Positions 10,021-18,219 of a stretch of 34,322 nt of DNA are shown here, piece by piece. The position numbers were made by a program, and so were the translations under genes. The stretch covers positions 1 to 34,322 of the forward strand of contig JAEMRC010000010.1 of the NCBI GenBank assembly GCA_016463545.1, in the 5' to 3' direction. The notes under the pieces were generated by a model that saw nothing but the letters and a program-made list of their open reading frames with translations, did not search any database and was not told the DNA's origin. Source of the stretch: Ilumatobacteraceae bacterium. Lineage in GTDB: Bacteria > Actinomycetota > Acidimicrobiia > Acidimicrobiales > Ilumatobacteraceae. The first letter of the stretch is position 1. Each line of letters begins with the position of its first letter.

Positions 10021-10956
10021 CTATATCTCCAGCCCAGAGTCAAGACGCTCGACCACCCGCAGACGCGCTGCTGTTGAACGTCGATTAATAGTCTGCTCAG
10101 CATCAGAGGGTGTCTTTGGAGTGCGCACCCGTCGAACGAGTGCCTTTCGCCCACATACACACGGCAGCATTGCTGGACAAGTACACCCACCTGTCTCGGC
10201 ATCACGCATGATGCTCTTTGTGATGCGATCCTCGCCGGAATGATATGTCAAAACTGCTAATCGTGCGCCAGGTGCAAGTGCATCTATGGCGCTGGAAAGA
10301 GCAATAGGGAGTACGGCAAGTTCGTGATTCACTTCAATGCGAATTGCTTGAAACGTGCGCTTTGCCGGGTGGCCACCACGACGTCTGGCGGCAGCGGGAA
10401 TCGCCGTGATGACCACTTCAGCTAACTCAAGAGTTGTATGTATTGGACGGGATCGGACAATTGCTTTGGCAATTCGCCCAGCAAATCTTTCGTCAGCATT
10501 TTCTTTTAAAATTTGGACAAGATTTTCTGCCGAGAATTCATTGACGACTTGAAGTGCGCTGAAAGACTGCGACTGATCCATTCGCATATCAAGTGGTGAA
10601 TCGTGGCGGTACGAAAACCCGCGATCTGCATGATCCAACTGAGGAGATGACACGCCAAGATCAAATAACACTCCAGCAAGTGAGTGGGTATTCGTTTGCG
10701 CCAACACTTCAGCAACGCGATCAAAGCGAGCGTGCCGGAGGGTGACACGCTCGCTAAAAACAGACAATCTCTCGCGAACAAATGCAAGTGCATGCTCATC
10801 ACGATCGATGCCGAGAAGTTCAATATTTGGATGAGCCTCAAGCACCGCGTATGCGTGTCCCGCTCCACCTAAAGTTGCATCAAGAAATACTCCGCCAGAG
10901 AGACCGGAAAACACATCCAGAATCTCGGCCAGCATGACGGGTTCATGCGTAAACAT
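10021..10956 (-). CDS. rsmH: 16S rRNA (cytosine(1402)-N(4))-methyltransferase RsmH (MraW)
   Basis: MFTHEPVMLAEILDVFSG...FLDATLGGAGHAYAVLE...GVLFDLGVSSPQLDHADRGFSYRHDSPLDMRMD. The ORF opens at 11148, but family homology begins at ATG 10956. Confidence 0.95.
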   Translation of the reverse strand: MFTHEPVMLAEILDVFSGLSGGVFLDATLGGAGHAYAVLEAHPNIELLGIDRDEHALAFVRERLSVFSERVTLRHARFDRVAEVLAQTNTHSLAGVLFDLGVSSPQLDHADRGFSYRHDSPLDMRMDQSQSFSALQVVNEFSAENLVQILKENADERFAGRIAKAIVRSRPIHTTLELAEVVITAIPAAARRRGGHPAKRTFQAIRIEVNHELAVLPIALSSAIDALAPGARLAVLTYHSGEDRITKSIMRDAETGGCTCPAMLPCVCGRKALVRRVRTPKTPSDAEQTINRRSTAARLRVVERLDSGLEI

Positions 10957-10969
10957 GTTGTTGCTCACA

Positions 10970-11097
10970 ACGCCGGTCCTTGGCAGTTTCCCGGACAGCA
11001 AATGTCCCCGGGATTTCTCCCCGGAATGGACGCGATGACAGCGGGCGGAGTTAAAGCTGCGCACCGTGCCATCCGGGAAACTGCCAAAGACCGGAGT
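10970..11097 (-). ncRNA. Structured 5' leader of rsmH; candidate mraW RNA motif
   Basis: Long inverted repeat: 10973-10995 CCGGTCCTTGGCAGTTTCCCGGA against 11072-11094 TCCGGGAAACTGCCAAAGACCGG (22/23 complementary; the exception is a possible G-U pair). An internal hairpin GTCCCCGGG...CCCGG..GGAC lies at about 11004-11031. Located between mraZ and rsmH, as expected for the Rfam mraW motif of actinobacteria. Confidence 0.65.
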
Positions 11098-11144
11098 CCT
11101 CGACATGGTTGTTGTGTATAAAGATTCGCTGCGTACATCACGCA

Positions 11145-11561
11145 TCACTTGCTATCTCCAGCAATTTGCTGTGTGCCTGCATCAGTAATTCGTTGGTGTC
11201 TCGTTGGGTCCCAAATTTCAACGCGGTCAAATGATCCAGCAACAATGACCTTTGAGTTCAGTGATAGTCCGGCGTATTCACGCAACTTCTCTTCGATATT
11301 GATTCGACCCTGCGCATCTATCGATACTTCGACAGTGTTGGCCGCCAATGCACGCTGTTGATTGCGATTGATTTCACCTGAACGAACTTTGTTCAATGTT
11401 TCTTGAACAACTTGGTCAAAAGCTTCAGCAGTTAAAACGTCAACACACTTGTCCTGCCCAAAGGCCAGGTAACAGCGCGGCTCTAGCCGAGGCCGAAAAG
11501 TAGCAGGCAGAGCAAGCCGACCCTTGGGGTCAAGTTGTCGCTCGTGGACTCCTACAAACAC
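11145..11561 (-). CDS. mraZ: Transcriptional regulator MraZ
   Basis: VFVGVHERQLDPKGRLALPATFRPRL...INRNQQRALAANTVEVSIDAQGRINIEEKLREYAGL (two AbrB/MraZ-type domains). GTG start at 11561 with GGAG upstream; the ORF track start (11666) would include promoter sequence. Confidence 0.92.
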   Translation of the reverse strand: MFVGVHERQLDPKGRLALPATFRPRLEPRCYLAFGQDKCVDVLTAEAFDQVVQETLNKVRSGEINRNQQRALAANTVEVSIDAQGRINIEEKLREYAGLSLNSKVIVAGSFDRVEIWDPTRHQRITDAGTQQIAGDSK

Positions 11562-11607
11562 GTCTTCTCCGCTCCACGGAAGCGGGGACCGCTTCCCTCC
11601 GCCCAAC

Positions 11608-11636
11608 ACATTATCCCCACTAGCCCCCACTGTCAA
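11608..11636 (-). promoter_or_regulatory. mraZ/dcw promoter with candidate MraZ-binding repeats
   Basis: Reverse strand TTGACA (11636-11631), 17-nt spacer GTGGGGGCTAGTGGGGA, then TAATGT (11613-11608). GTGG repeats at a 10-nt period lie inside the spacer; another GTGG pair (11-nt period) lies upstream at 11657-11671. Confidence 0.7.
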
Positions 11637-11805
11637 CCATTTAACCCCTTTTTTATCCACCTTCATCCCACCGTGCCCCCTTGGTGATGCGTCTTCATGG
11701 AGCCATCTTTTGGGCCCGTCACTCGGGGGTGCCCCACGTCGGGCAGATTCAACAACGAATCGTTACATCACCCAAAGGCGTGATTCGTACGGGGTTCGTG
11801 CGGGG

Positions 11806-12477
11806 TTAGCCAAGATGAGCAGCAAGTGCCACGAACACATCGCCTGGTTCACCCGGCACTTCGATCACTTCGAGGGAGAGAACAGCATCTCGCACTGCTT
11901 CGCTCACAAAAAGGTGAGCATATTCTTCTGGACGCCATTGGCGATACAGCACGCACTGAAATCGCGCGCCGTCACGATTTCGTCGCTGACTAATCCCCAC
12001 GACTTTGCGTCCGCCTGAAAGAACCTCCCCCGAGGCCATGCCGGCAAAACACACTGATCGCGACACGACAGATTTCAACATTGATGCGTTGTACACCTCG
12101 AGATCGGCAATTCCAAATTGCTCTAATACTGCACACCATGCATGTCCCAACCACAACGCACTTCGTGAAACATCATCTTCCCAATGCGCATCTGCGCGCG
12201 TAATGACAACATCAATCCATACCGCAGATGCAGAACTGAGATACACCGCACCGCCACCGCTTCGGCGCCGCACGATATCGATTCCGTCTAGATAAGCCCG
12301 CTCTTGATCGATATCTGCTTCGTCTTGAGCAGACCCCAACACCAGAGCGGCATCTGTTGGTCGACATAGCCACACCCCACGTTGCCAGTCCAGATCCATT
12401 GCATGAAACTGACGGGCTGTTCCCACATAATCATTGAGGGTCCATTCATTAGGGGTCAATGGGAGATTGCTCGACAC
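11806..12477 (-). CDS. Lipoate--protein ligase family protein (LplA/LipB-like)
   Basis: IDIVRRRSGGGAVYLSSASAVWIDVVI and GGRKVVGISQRRNRDGARFQ motifs. The ORF extends to 12570; a GTG at 12477, just past the HNH gene stop, is a plausible start. Confidence 0.8.
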   Translation of the reverse strand: MSSNLPLTPNEWTLNDYVGTARQFHAMDLDWQRGVWLCRPTDAALVLGSAQDEADIDQERAYLDGIDIVRRRSGGGAVYLSSASAVWIDVVITRADAHWEDDVSRSALWLGHAWCAVLEQFGIADLEVYNASMLKSVVSRSVCFAGMASGEVLSGGRKVVGISQRRNRDGARFQCVLYRQWRPEEYAHLFVSEAVRDAVLSLEVIEVPGEPGDVFVALAAHLG

Positions 12478-12493
12478 GCTTCGCTCTTGCCGG

Positions 12494-12991
12494 TCAACTT
12501 GCTTGCGCCAAGTACGGCTTCCATTCGTCGGGCACAGAGCCGACAGAAAAAGTAATCCATGCTGTTTCAAGAGGGACGAGTGGAATAGTGCGTAGTTTCA
12601 TTCCGGCTTCATCGGGAGTGCGATCTCTCTTGTGCAGATTGCATGTGCGACATGCAGCAGTCACATTTTCCCAGATATGTTCGCCACCACGTGACCGAGG
12701 ATGAACATGATCAATGCTGTCAGCAAGACCGCCGCAGTATGCACACTTGTGATTATCTCGAGCAAATATTGCACGTCGTGACAAAGCAGCATGGCGATGA
12801 TACGGGACTTTTACGACATACCGTAATTTAATGACGAGAGGCGTTGGCAACTGTAATTTCTCTGCATGCATTACCGATCCGTCGTCTTCGACAATGTCTG
12901 CTTTATCGCACAACACAAGGCAAATGGCTCGCTGAGATGACACGACGCTCAGCGGTTCGTACGTAGCATTAAGTACGAGCGCGCTTTTCAT
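12494..12991 (-). CDS. HNH endonuclease family protein
   Basis: CAYCGGLADSIDHVHPRSRGGEHIWENVTAACRTCNLHKRDRTPDEAGM, a typical HNH core with CxxC pairs. Confidence 0.9.
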   Translation of the reverse strand: MKSALVLNATYEPLSVVSSQRAICLVLCDKADIVEDDGSVMHAEKLQLPTPLVIKLRYVVKVPYHRHAALSRRAIFARDNHKCAYCGGLADSIDHVHPRSRGGEHIWENVTAACRTCNLHKRDRTPDEAGMKLRTIPLVPLETAWITFSVGSVPDEWKPYLAQAS

Positions 12992-13050
12992 GCGAACCTA
13001 CCGTCTCGCCCGTCTCAACTGCGCGCAACACATGACATCGGTTTGACGCA

Positions 13051-13338
13051 TCATCGTGTTCGGTTCCAGTCGCGACACCAGCGCAGATAGTCCACCACGT
13101 CAAGGGGTTGCGACTTGGACATCTGAGTCGCAGGGTCTCCGCCGTATTGCGTGACCAAACGAAACTCCAGGTACTCAGCACCAGGCAGTGGCAAGTGAGG
13201 CAATCGTTTCCACCACCCTGTGGGTGCTAGTCGAAGCACTTGACGAATGGCAGTGACCCACAAGTTGGGTCGGCTGACGATCGCCAACAACACCGACATC
13301 GAAAGGATGTTTCGTTGGCTTTGCCGACCACTCTCCAT
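13051..13338 (-). CDS. Conserved hypothetical protein (short, actinobacterial type)
   Basis: 95 aa ORF between two confident same-strand genes, 2 bp after the acyl-CoA dehydrogenase gene region; GAEYLEFRLVTQYGGDPATQMSKSQPLDVVDYLRWCRDW. Confidence 0.7.
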   Translation of the reverse strand: MESGRQSQRNILSMSVLLAIVSRPNLWVTAIRQVLRLAPTGWWKRLPHLPLPGAEYLEFRLVTQYGGDPATQMSKSQPLDVVDYLRWCRDWNRTR

Positions 13339-13340
13339 GA

Positions 13341-14558
13341 CTAGACCCGAGGTTCCTTGGGTAGACCAAGAACCATTTCACCAATAATGTTGCGTTGAAT
13401 TTGTGACGAGCCAGCGTAGATCGTTCCGGCTCGTGCATTAAGAAATGTTCCGACCCAACTATTGCTCGTATTGGCAGCACCTTCGTCATCCGTCTGAAAA
13501 GCACTCGATGGTTTGCGCCCTGTCGGGACCAAGGCCTCAAGCCCCAAAATATCAACGCTGAGTTCTGTAATCACTTTGTGATACTCACTCCAGTACAACT
13601 TAAAAATTGCACCGTCTGGACCTGGCTGGTGACCTGACAAGAACTGCGTCAGTGTTCGCATTCCCAGAAAACGCATGACCTGCACTTGCGAGTAACAAGA
13701 AGCCAAACGCTGACGAATAACTGGATGAGATGAGACTCCACGCTCTTTTGCCAAGATGCATAGACGATCTATTTCGCCCTGAAAACGGATTGGAAGTGTT
13801 GCGGCCGCTTCGCCACGCTCATATCCGAGCAACGTCATCGCCACGGCCCAGCCATTATTGACGCCTCCGACGACATTGTCTTTGGGGCACTTGGCGTCGG
13901 TATAAAACACTTCGTTGAATTCGCTGTCACCTGAGATCATGCGAATTGGTCGTACTTCGATTCCGGGCTGGCGCATGTCGACAAGCAAGAAACTGATGCC
14001 TTTGTGCCGAGGCGCGTCAGGATCGGTGCGCACAAGCGTAAAAATATGATCTGCAAGATGTCCTGCACTCGTCCAGATTTTTTGACCATTCAAAAGCCAC
14101 TCGTCACCGTCAAGTTGCCCGCGCAAACCAATATTGCTGAGATCTGATCCGGCATTGGGTTCGCTGTAGCCCTGGCACCACACATCGTCACCAGACAAGA
14201 TTCGAGGGAGGTAATACTTTTTTTGCTCTTCGGTACCCCACTGCAACAAAGTATTGCCGAGCATCTTGATACTGAAAGTGTCGTTTGGTGCACCCATCGG
14301 AACTCCGGCTTGAGCAAACTCCTCAGCAACAATCACTTGTTCTAGTTCTGATAACCCACCGCCTCCGTAAGCAACTGGCCAACTCGGGGCCAAGTATCCA
14401 GAACTCGCCAACGTGGTGCGCCACTCCGCAACAAATGACAAGAGATCGTCTCCGTCTAATTGACCGATGCCCTTCCATGATGTCGGAAGTTTTTCAGCCA
14501 AGAAAGCACGAACTTTTTCGCGGTATGTCTCAGCTTCAGGACTATAGGCAGGATGCAT
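13341..14558 (-). CDS. Acyl-CoA dehydrogenase family protein
   Basis: 405 aa; WCQGYSEPNAGSDLSNIGLRGQLDGDEWLLNGQKIWTSAGHLADHIFTLVRTD and C-terminal AGTIYAGSSQIQRNIIGEMVLGLP. Confidence 0.95.
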   Translation of the reverse strand: MHPAYSPEAETYREKVRAFLAEKLPTSWKGIGQLDGDDLLSFVAEWRTTLASSGYLAPSWPVAYGGGGLSELEQVIVAEEFAQAGVPMGAPNDTFSIKMLGNTLLQWGTEEQKKYYLPRILSGDDVWCQGYSEPNAGSDLSNIGLRGQLDGDEWLLNGQKIWTSAGHLADHIFTLVRTDPDAPRHKGISFLLVDMRQPGIEVRPIRMISGDSEFNEVFYTDAKCPKDNVVGGVNNGWAVAMTLLGYERGEAAATLPIRFQGEIDRLCILAKERGVSSHPVIRQRLASCYSQVQVMRFLGMRTLTQFLSGHQPGPDGAIFKLYWSEYHKVITELSVDILGLEALVPTGRKPSSAFQTDDEGAANTSNSWVGTFLNARAGTIYAGSSQIQRNIIGEMVLGLPKEPRV

Positions 14559-15447
14559 GTTCTATAGAGTACTTGGCGAGAGCCGCCGCACCCACAAGTG
14601 GGGCAAGACTTCTGTCGGCGACAGGACTAATCGTGAGGTCTTTCAAAAAAGTCAGACCAGCGTGTTTGCGTGCACTTATCTGCGCGGCCTGAAAAAACTC
14701 GTCCCCAAAGCCAAGAGCCACCGAACCACCCACAGTGACATCTGTGAGATCCATCGTGGCTGCCACGCTGGCAATTGCTTGCCCAAGAAGCGTGCCTGCG
14801 GCCACACGCGTCTGGATATTTGCCTTCGATGCAGGCGCACCGATTGCACGCTCAATTGCAGGTCCGCTGATGTGCGCTTCAAGACATCCTCTGGCACCAC
14901 ACGCACACTTGTTGCCGTTTTCTTGCACAATCACATGTCCTATGTGGCCTGCGTTTCCGGTGCGACCCATCAGCAATTTTTCGTTAGCAATTATTCCTGC
15001 TCCGACTCCGGTCGACACCAGCACCGACATCATGATCGAAGGAACGGCATTAATATTTTTCTCTCGCCTGCTCCAGTGCTCTGCAAGCACAAGTGCCTTC
15101 GCGTCATTTTCAAGAACAACATCTAGCCCACTCAGTTCTCGCATCTCCCAGACCAGAGAGAAATCACGCCACTCCGGAATATGTAGAGGCGAGACAACGC
15201 CCTCGTCCACGCGCATCGGTCCACCACAACCCACTCCACAGGCAAGCAGACGCACGTTGTTTGCAGCAGTCCATGCCAACGCACCTGAAACTTGTTCGGC
15301 TAGCGATTCCCATACCTGTGTTGTCGGCGTCGAGATCCGAGATTCATACACCACTGTTCGTGCTGTGTTTACGACTCCGACCGAAATTTTGGTACCGCCG
15401 ATGTCAACCGCCAAGTATGCATCGCTAGATGCAGTACTTAATGACAC
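14542..15447 (-). CDS. ROK family sugar kinase
   Basis: YLAVDIGGTKISVGVV (phosphate-1 motif), GNAGHIGHVIVQENGNKCACGARGCLEAHISG (ROK zinc motif). Confidence 0.9.
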   Translation of the reverse strand: MSLSTASSDAYLAVDIGGTKISVGVVNTARTVVYESRISTPTTQVWESLAEQVSGALAWTAANNVRLLACGVGCGGPMRVDEGVVSPLHIPEWRDFSLVWEMRELSGLDVVLENDAKALVLAEHWSRREKNINAVPSIMMSVLVSTGVGAGIIANEKLLMGRTGNAGHIGHVIVQENGNKCACGARGCLEAHISGPAIERAIGAPASKANIQTRVAAGTLLGQAIASVAATMDLTDVTVGGSVALGFGDEFFQAAQISARKHAGLTFLKDLTISPVADRSLAPLVGAAALAKYSIEHASCL

Positions 15448-15452
15448 TTTGG

Positions 15453-15803
15453 CTACTCCCTAGGAAAACGGTCGCGCATTTTTTGTGCCGCTTGACGCGG
15501 GCCACGCAACGACTGAGCAATGTCTTGCACGCCAGCCTTGCCCATGAGACGAACTTGTCGCTCAATCGAAAGCGCACTCATCAACATGATCATAAAACCA
15601 GCAAAGGACACCACATAGTGAATCTGGAGCGATATCACCATCACCAATAACCCAACGACTATCCCTAAGACAGCCCATCTGACTGTCTTGGCTGAGTGTC
15701 GGTAAAGCCCTGAGGACGACACCGCCTGAGCAAATCGCTCATCTGTTTGAAGTTGTTCTTCGATTCCGCGCAATATGCGTTGTTCTTCATCTGAAAGTGG
15801 CAC
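15453..15803 (-). CDS. DUF3040 domain-containing membrane protein
   Basis: VPLSDEEQRILRGIEEQLQTDERFA (DUF3040 signature) followed by two TM segments. GTG start at 15803 matches the family N-terminus; the ORF extends to 15860. Confidence 0.88.
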   Translation of the reverse strand: MPLSDEEQRILRGIEEQLQTDERFAQAVSSSGLYRHSAKTVRWAVLGIVVGLLVMVISLQIHYVVSFAGFMIMLMSALSIERQVRLMGKAGVQDIAQSLRGPRQAAQKMRDRFPRE

Positions 15804-15856
15804 GTGCCTAGTGTTCCACTTTTTTGCACATAACGCAACGCAAGCACCAAGTTGTT

Positions 15857-17113
15857 TCAAACAAGTTCATCTGGCCCATACGGGGAATCCCCGGGAGCCT
15901 TGCGATCTGCAAGCGCACTGGCTGGCCGAATTGCCTCGCGTCCGTATCGACTCACGATCTCATCAATAGCCTCGTTTGTCGCCGACCATAGATGTTCTAC
16001 TTCTTCAACCGAATCATCTGCTTCAACAAACATCCGCGCAGAAGTCGACGCTTCGCCTAATTTTTGCGCATGAACCCCAAGTAGCCGTACGCCTTGCGTT
16101 GCATCAATTTTGGCAAGCAATGGCAAAAGCGCAGCGACAAAAGCGGGGGCAGTCGTAATCGGACTGCGCGGAGTCACAGATCGCGTGATGGTTTGAAAAT
16201 CGGAAAACTTGACCTTTAAGAGCACGGTTCCGGCAGCCACTCCAGCACGACGCACTCGTCGAGCAACTGCCTCAGATAATCGAACTATTTCGTCACGCAT
16301 CTCCTGTGCGGTGACTAGGTCGACAGAAAAAGTTTCTTCATGACCGATTGATTTTGCTACACGATCTGGCTCAACAGGGCGATCATCATCGGCACGTCCA
16401 AGTGCAAAAAGATGCGAACCGTGGGACATGCCCACGGCTGCTTGCAGATCGCTCTCGTGTAACGCGGCCAAATCTCCAACAGTCCTGATACCGATACTTT
16501 CTAATTTTTTGAGAGTGACCGGACCAACTCCCCACAACGCCCGCACCGGCAGTGGATACAGGAACTCAAGTTCTGCGTCTACTGCAACGCAATACACCTG
16601 ATGCCCTGGCTCAATTCCTTGAGTAGTTGCATGAGGCTTAGCGAAGTCCGATGCAAGTTTTGCCAAAAATTTATTTCTGGCAAGGCCCACACTGCAGGCC
16701 AATCCCAATTCGTCCTGCACTCGAGCCCTTATCTTCCATGCAAGGTCTACTGCGTTGCCTAGAAGTTTTTCTGAACCAGTCACATCCAAAAATGATTCGT
16801 CAACAGAAATAGGTTCGATTAACGGCGTGAAAGATAAAAAGATGTCATGAAGTTGGTGACTGACCTCTTGGTATAACGAGTGATTCGCGGGCAAGAAAAC
16901 TGCCTGCGGACAGAGTCGGCGTGCTTGCGATGACGACATTGCAGAGTGCACTCCAAATCGCCTCGCTTCGTATGACGCCGCTGCCACCACCCCACGACCC
17001 GCCGTCCCGCCTACCACCACTGGCAGCCCTGCTAGATCTGGGCGTCGCAGCAACTCCACGGACACGAAAAACGCATCCATGTCAACATGCAAGATGGAGC
17101 GAGAAGTAGCCAC
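15857..17113 (-). CDS. dinB: DNA polymerase IV (Y-family)
   Basis: SILHVDMDAFFVSVELLRRPDLAGLPVVVGG, YEARRFGVHSAMSSSQARRLCP, SVDESFLDVTG, CSVGLARNKFLAKLASDFAKP. The ORF opens at 17212; GTG at 17113 is the likely start. Confidence 0.95.
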   Translation of the reverse strand: MATSRSILHVDMDAFFVSVELLRRPDLAGLPVVVGGTAGRGVVAAASYEARRFGVHSAMSSSQARRLCPQAVFLPANHSLYQEVSHQLHDIFLSFTPLIEPISVDESFLDVTGSEKLLGNAVDLAWKIRARVQDELGLACSVGLARNKFLAKLASDFAKPHATTQGIEPGHQVYCVAVDAELEFLYPLPVRALWGVGPVTLKKLESIGIRTVGDLAALHESDLQAAVGMSHGSHLFALGRADDDRPVEPDRVAKSIGHEETFSVDLVTAQEMRDEIVRLSEAVARRVRRAGVAAGTVLLKVKFSDFQTITRSVTPRSPITTAPAFVAALLPLLAKIDATQGVRLLGVHAQKLGEASTSARMFVEADDSVEEVEHLWSATNEAIDEIVSRYGREAIRPASALADRKAPGDSPYGPDELV

Positions 17114-17136
17114 GTCAACTATTACGCTAATCCAAC

Positions 17137-17421
17137 ATGCAACCAGATACCCCTGACACGAGCCTCTCGGCAATTCCATCGCGCCTCTCTCGGGCTTTGG
17201 CGTTTGTGGCAATTTGTATCGGCGGGCTCTCTGGTGGTCTCATTGGATACGCCGTCGTTGATTTGCAGTGTTCTGGTGACTGCTCTGTGCCTCTAGGCCT
17301 TGGCATCCTGGCTGGCGCACTGCTGTGTGCTGGCGGGACCGCCATCGTGTCAGTTCTCGTTCTGCGTGCCCAAGGTGAATGGCGCGAACTTCATGACTCC
17401 CCTTCGAAAAGATTCGGTTGA
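17137..17421 (+). CDS. Small two-TM membrane protein, unknown function
   Basis: 94 aa with TM segments ALAFVAICIGGLSGGLIGYAVVDL and LGLGILAGALLCAGGTAIVSVLVL; overlaps the next gene by 4 bp (ATGA). Confidence 0.65.
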   Translation: MQPDTPDTSLSAIPSRLSRALAFVAICIGGLSGGLIGYAVVDLQCSGDCSVPLGLGILAGALLCAGGTAIVSVLVLRAQGEWRELHDSPSKRFG

Positions 17422-18212
17422 CTCGTATGTCACGTGATGAAGACTTGCTAGATCTCGCGATCTCACTCGCCCACACCGCTGGAGACATGGCGCTTGCAGG
17501 ACGCAAACAAGGTTTGAGCAATGTGGACACAAAATCTACAGCCACCGACATGGTGACAGAATTCGATAAAGCAAGCGAAGTGCTTATCGCTGACGGAATC
17601 CGTCGCGCACGCCCTTCTGACGGAATCGTCGGAGAAGAAGGCGCACGTCAAGAGTCTGCTTCTGGAATCACGTGGCACATCGATCCCATTGACGGAACAA
17701 CTAACTTTTTCTTTGACCTGCCAACGTGGGCAGTGTCAATTGCTGCAGTCGACGACAACGGAAGTCTTGTTGGAGTGGTTTACATCCCAGCGCTCGGTGA
17801 AACATTCACCGCTATCCGTGGTCATGGAGCGTTCCTTAACGACCAACCCATCTTTGTTCGAAAGAATCCGCTTCTGAGTGATGCACTTGTCTGCACTGGG
17901 TTTAGTTACTCCGCACAAAAACGAGTGTCGCAAGCACAGCGCATTCCAATCATTATTGAAAAGGTTCGCGATATTCGCCGTTTCGGTGCTGCTGCAATAG
18001 ATCTGTGTTTTGTTGCATGTGGTCGCTTTGATGCATATTTTGAAGAAAATCTCCTATCTTGGGATCTTGCTGCGGGTCAACTCATCGCAACCGAAGCAGG
18101 TGCCATCGTCACTGATTTCTCCGGCAACACTGTTCACCCTGCCGAGGTGCTCGCTTGTCAACCCGAGATACATCGCGAACTGAGTGCTCTCATTTTGCGG
18201 GCAAGCGCATAA
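17418..18212 (+). CDS. Inositol monophosphatase family protein (IMPase/HisN-like)
   Basis: DMVTEFDKASE, IVGEEGA, WHIDPIDGTTNFFFDLPTWAVSIA, WDLAAGQLIATEAGA motifs. Confidence 0.93.
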   Translation: MTRMSRDEDLLDLAISLAHTAGDMALAGRKQGLSNVDTKSTATDMVTEFDKASEVLIADGIRRARPSDGIVGEEGARQESASGITWHIDPIDGTTNFFFDLPTWAVSIAAVDDNGSLVGVVYIPALGETFTAIRGHGAFLNDQPIFVRKNPLLSDALVCTGFSYSAQKRVSQAQRIPIIIEKVRDIRRFGAAAIDLCFVACGRFDAYFEENLLSWDLAAGQLIATEAGAIVTDFSGNTVHPAEVLACQPEIHRELSALILRASA

Positions 18213-18219
18213 TCATCCA

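Noticed and set aside
11145-11666. Longer mraZ start at 11666 in the ORF track
   Set aside because: The extra 35 codons cover the TTGACA/TAATGT promoter and GTGG repeats; MraZ homology begins at GTG 11561.
14735-15463. 242-aa plus-strand ORF
   Set aside because: Lies fully antisense to the confident ROK kinase gene; composition (Ser/Ala/Pro/Thr-rich) is typical of a shadow ORF.
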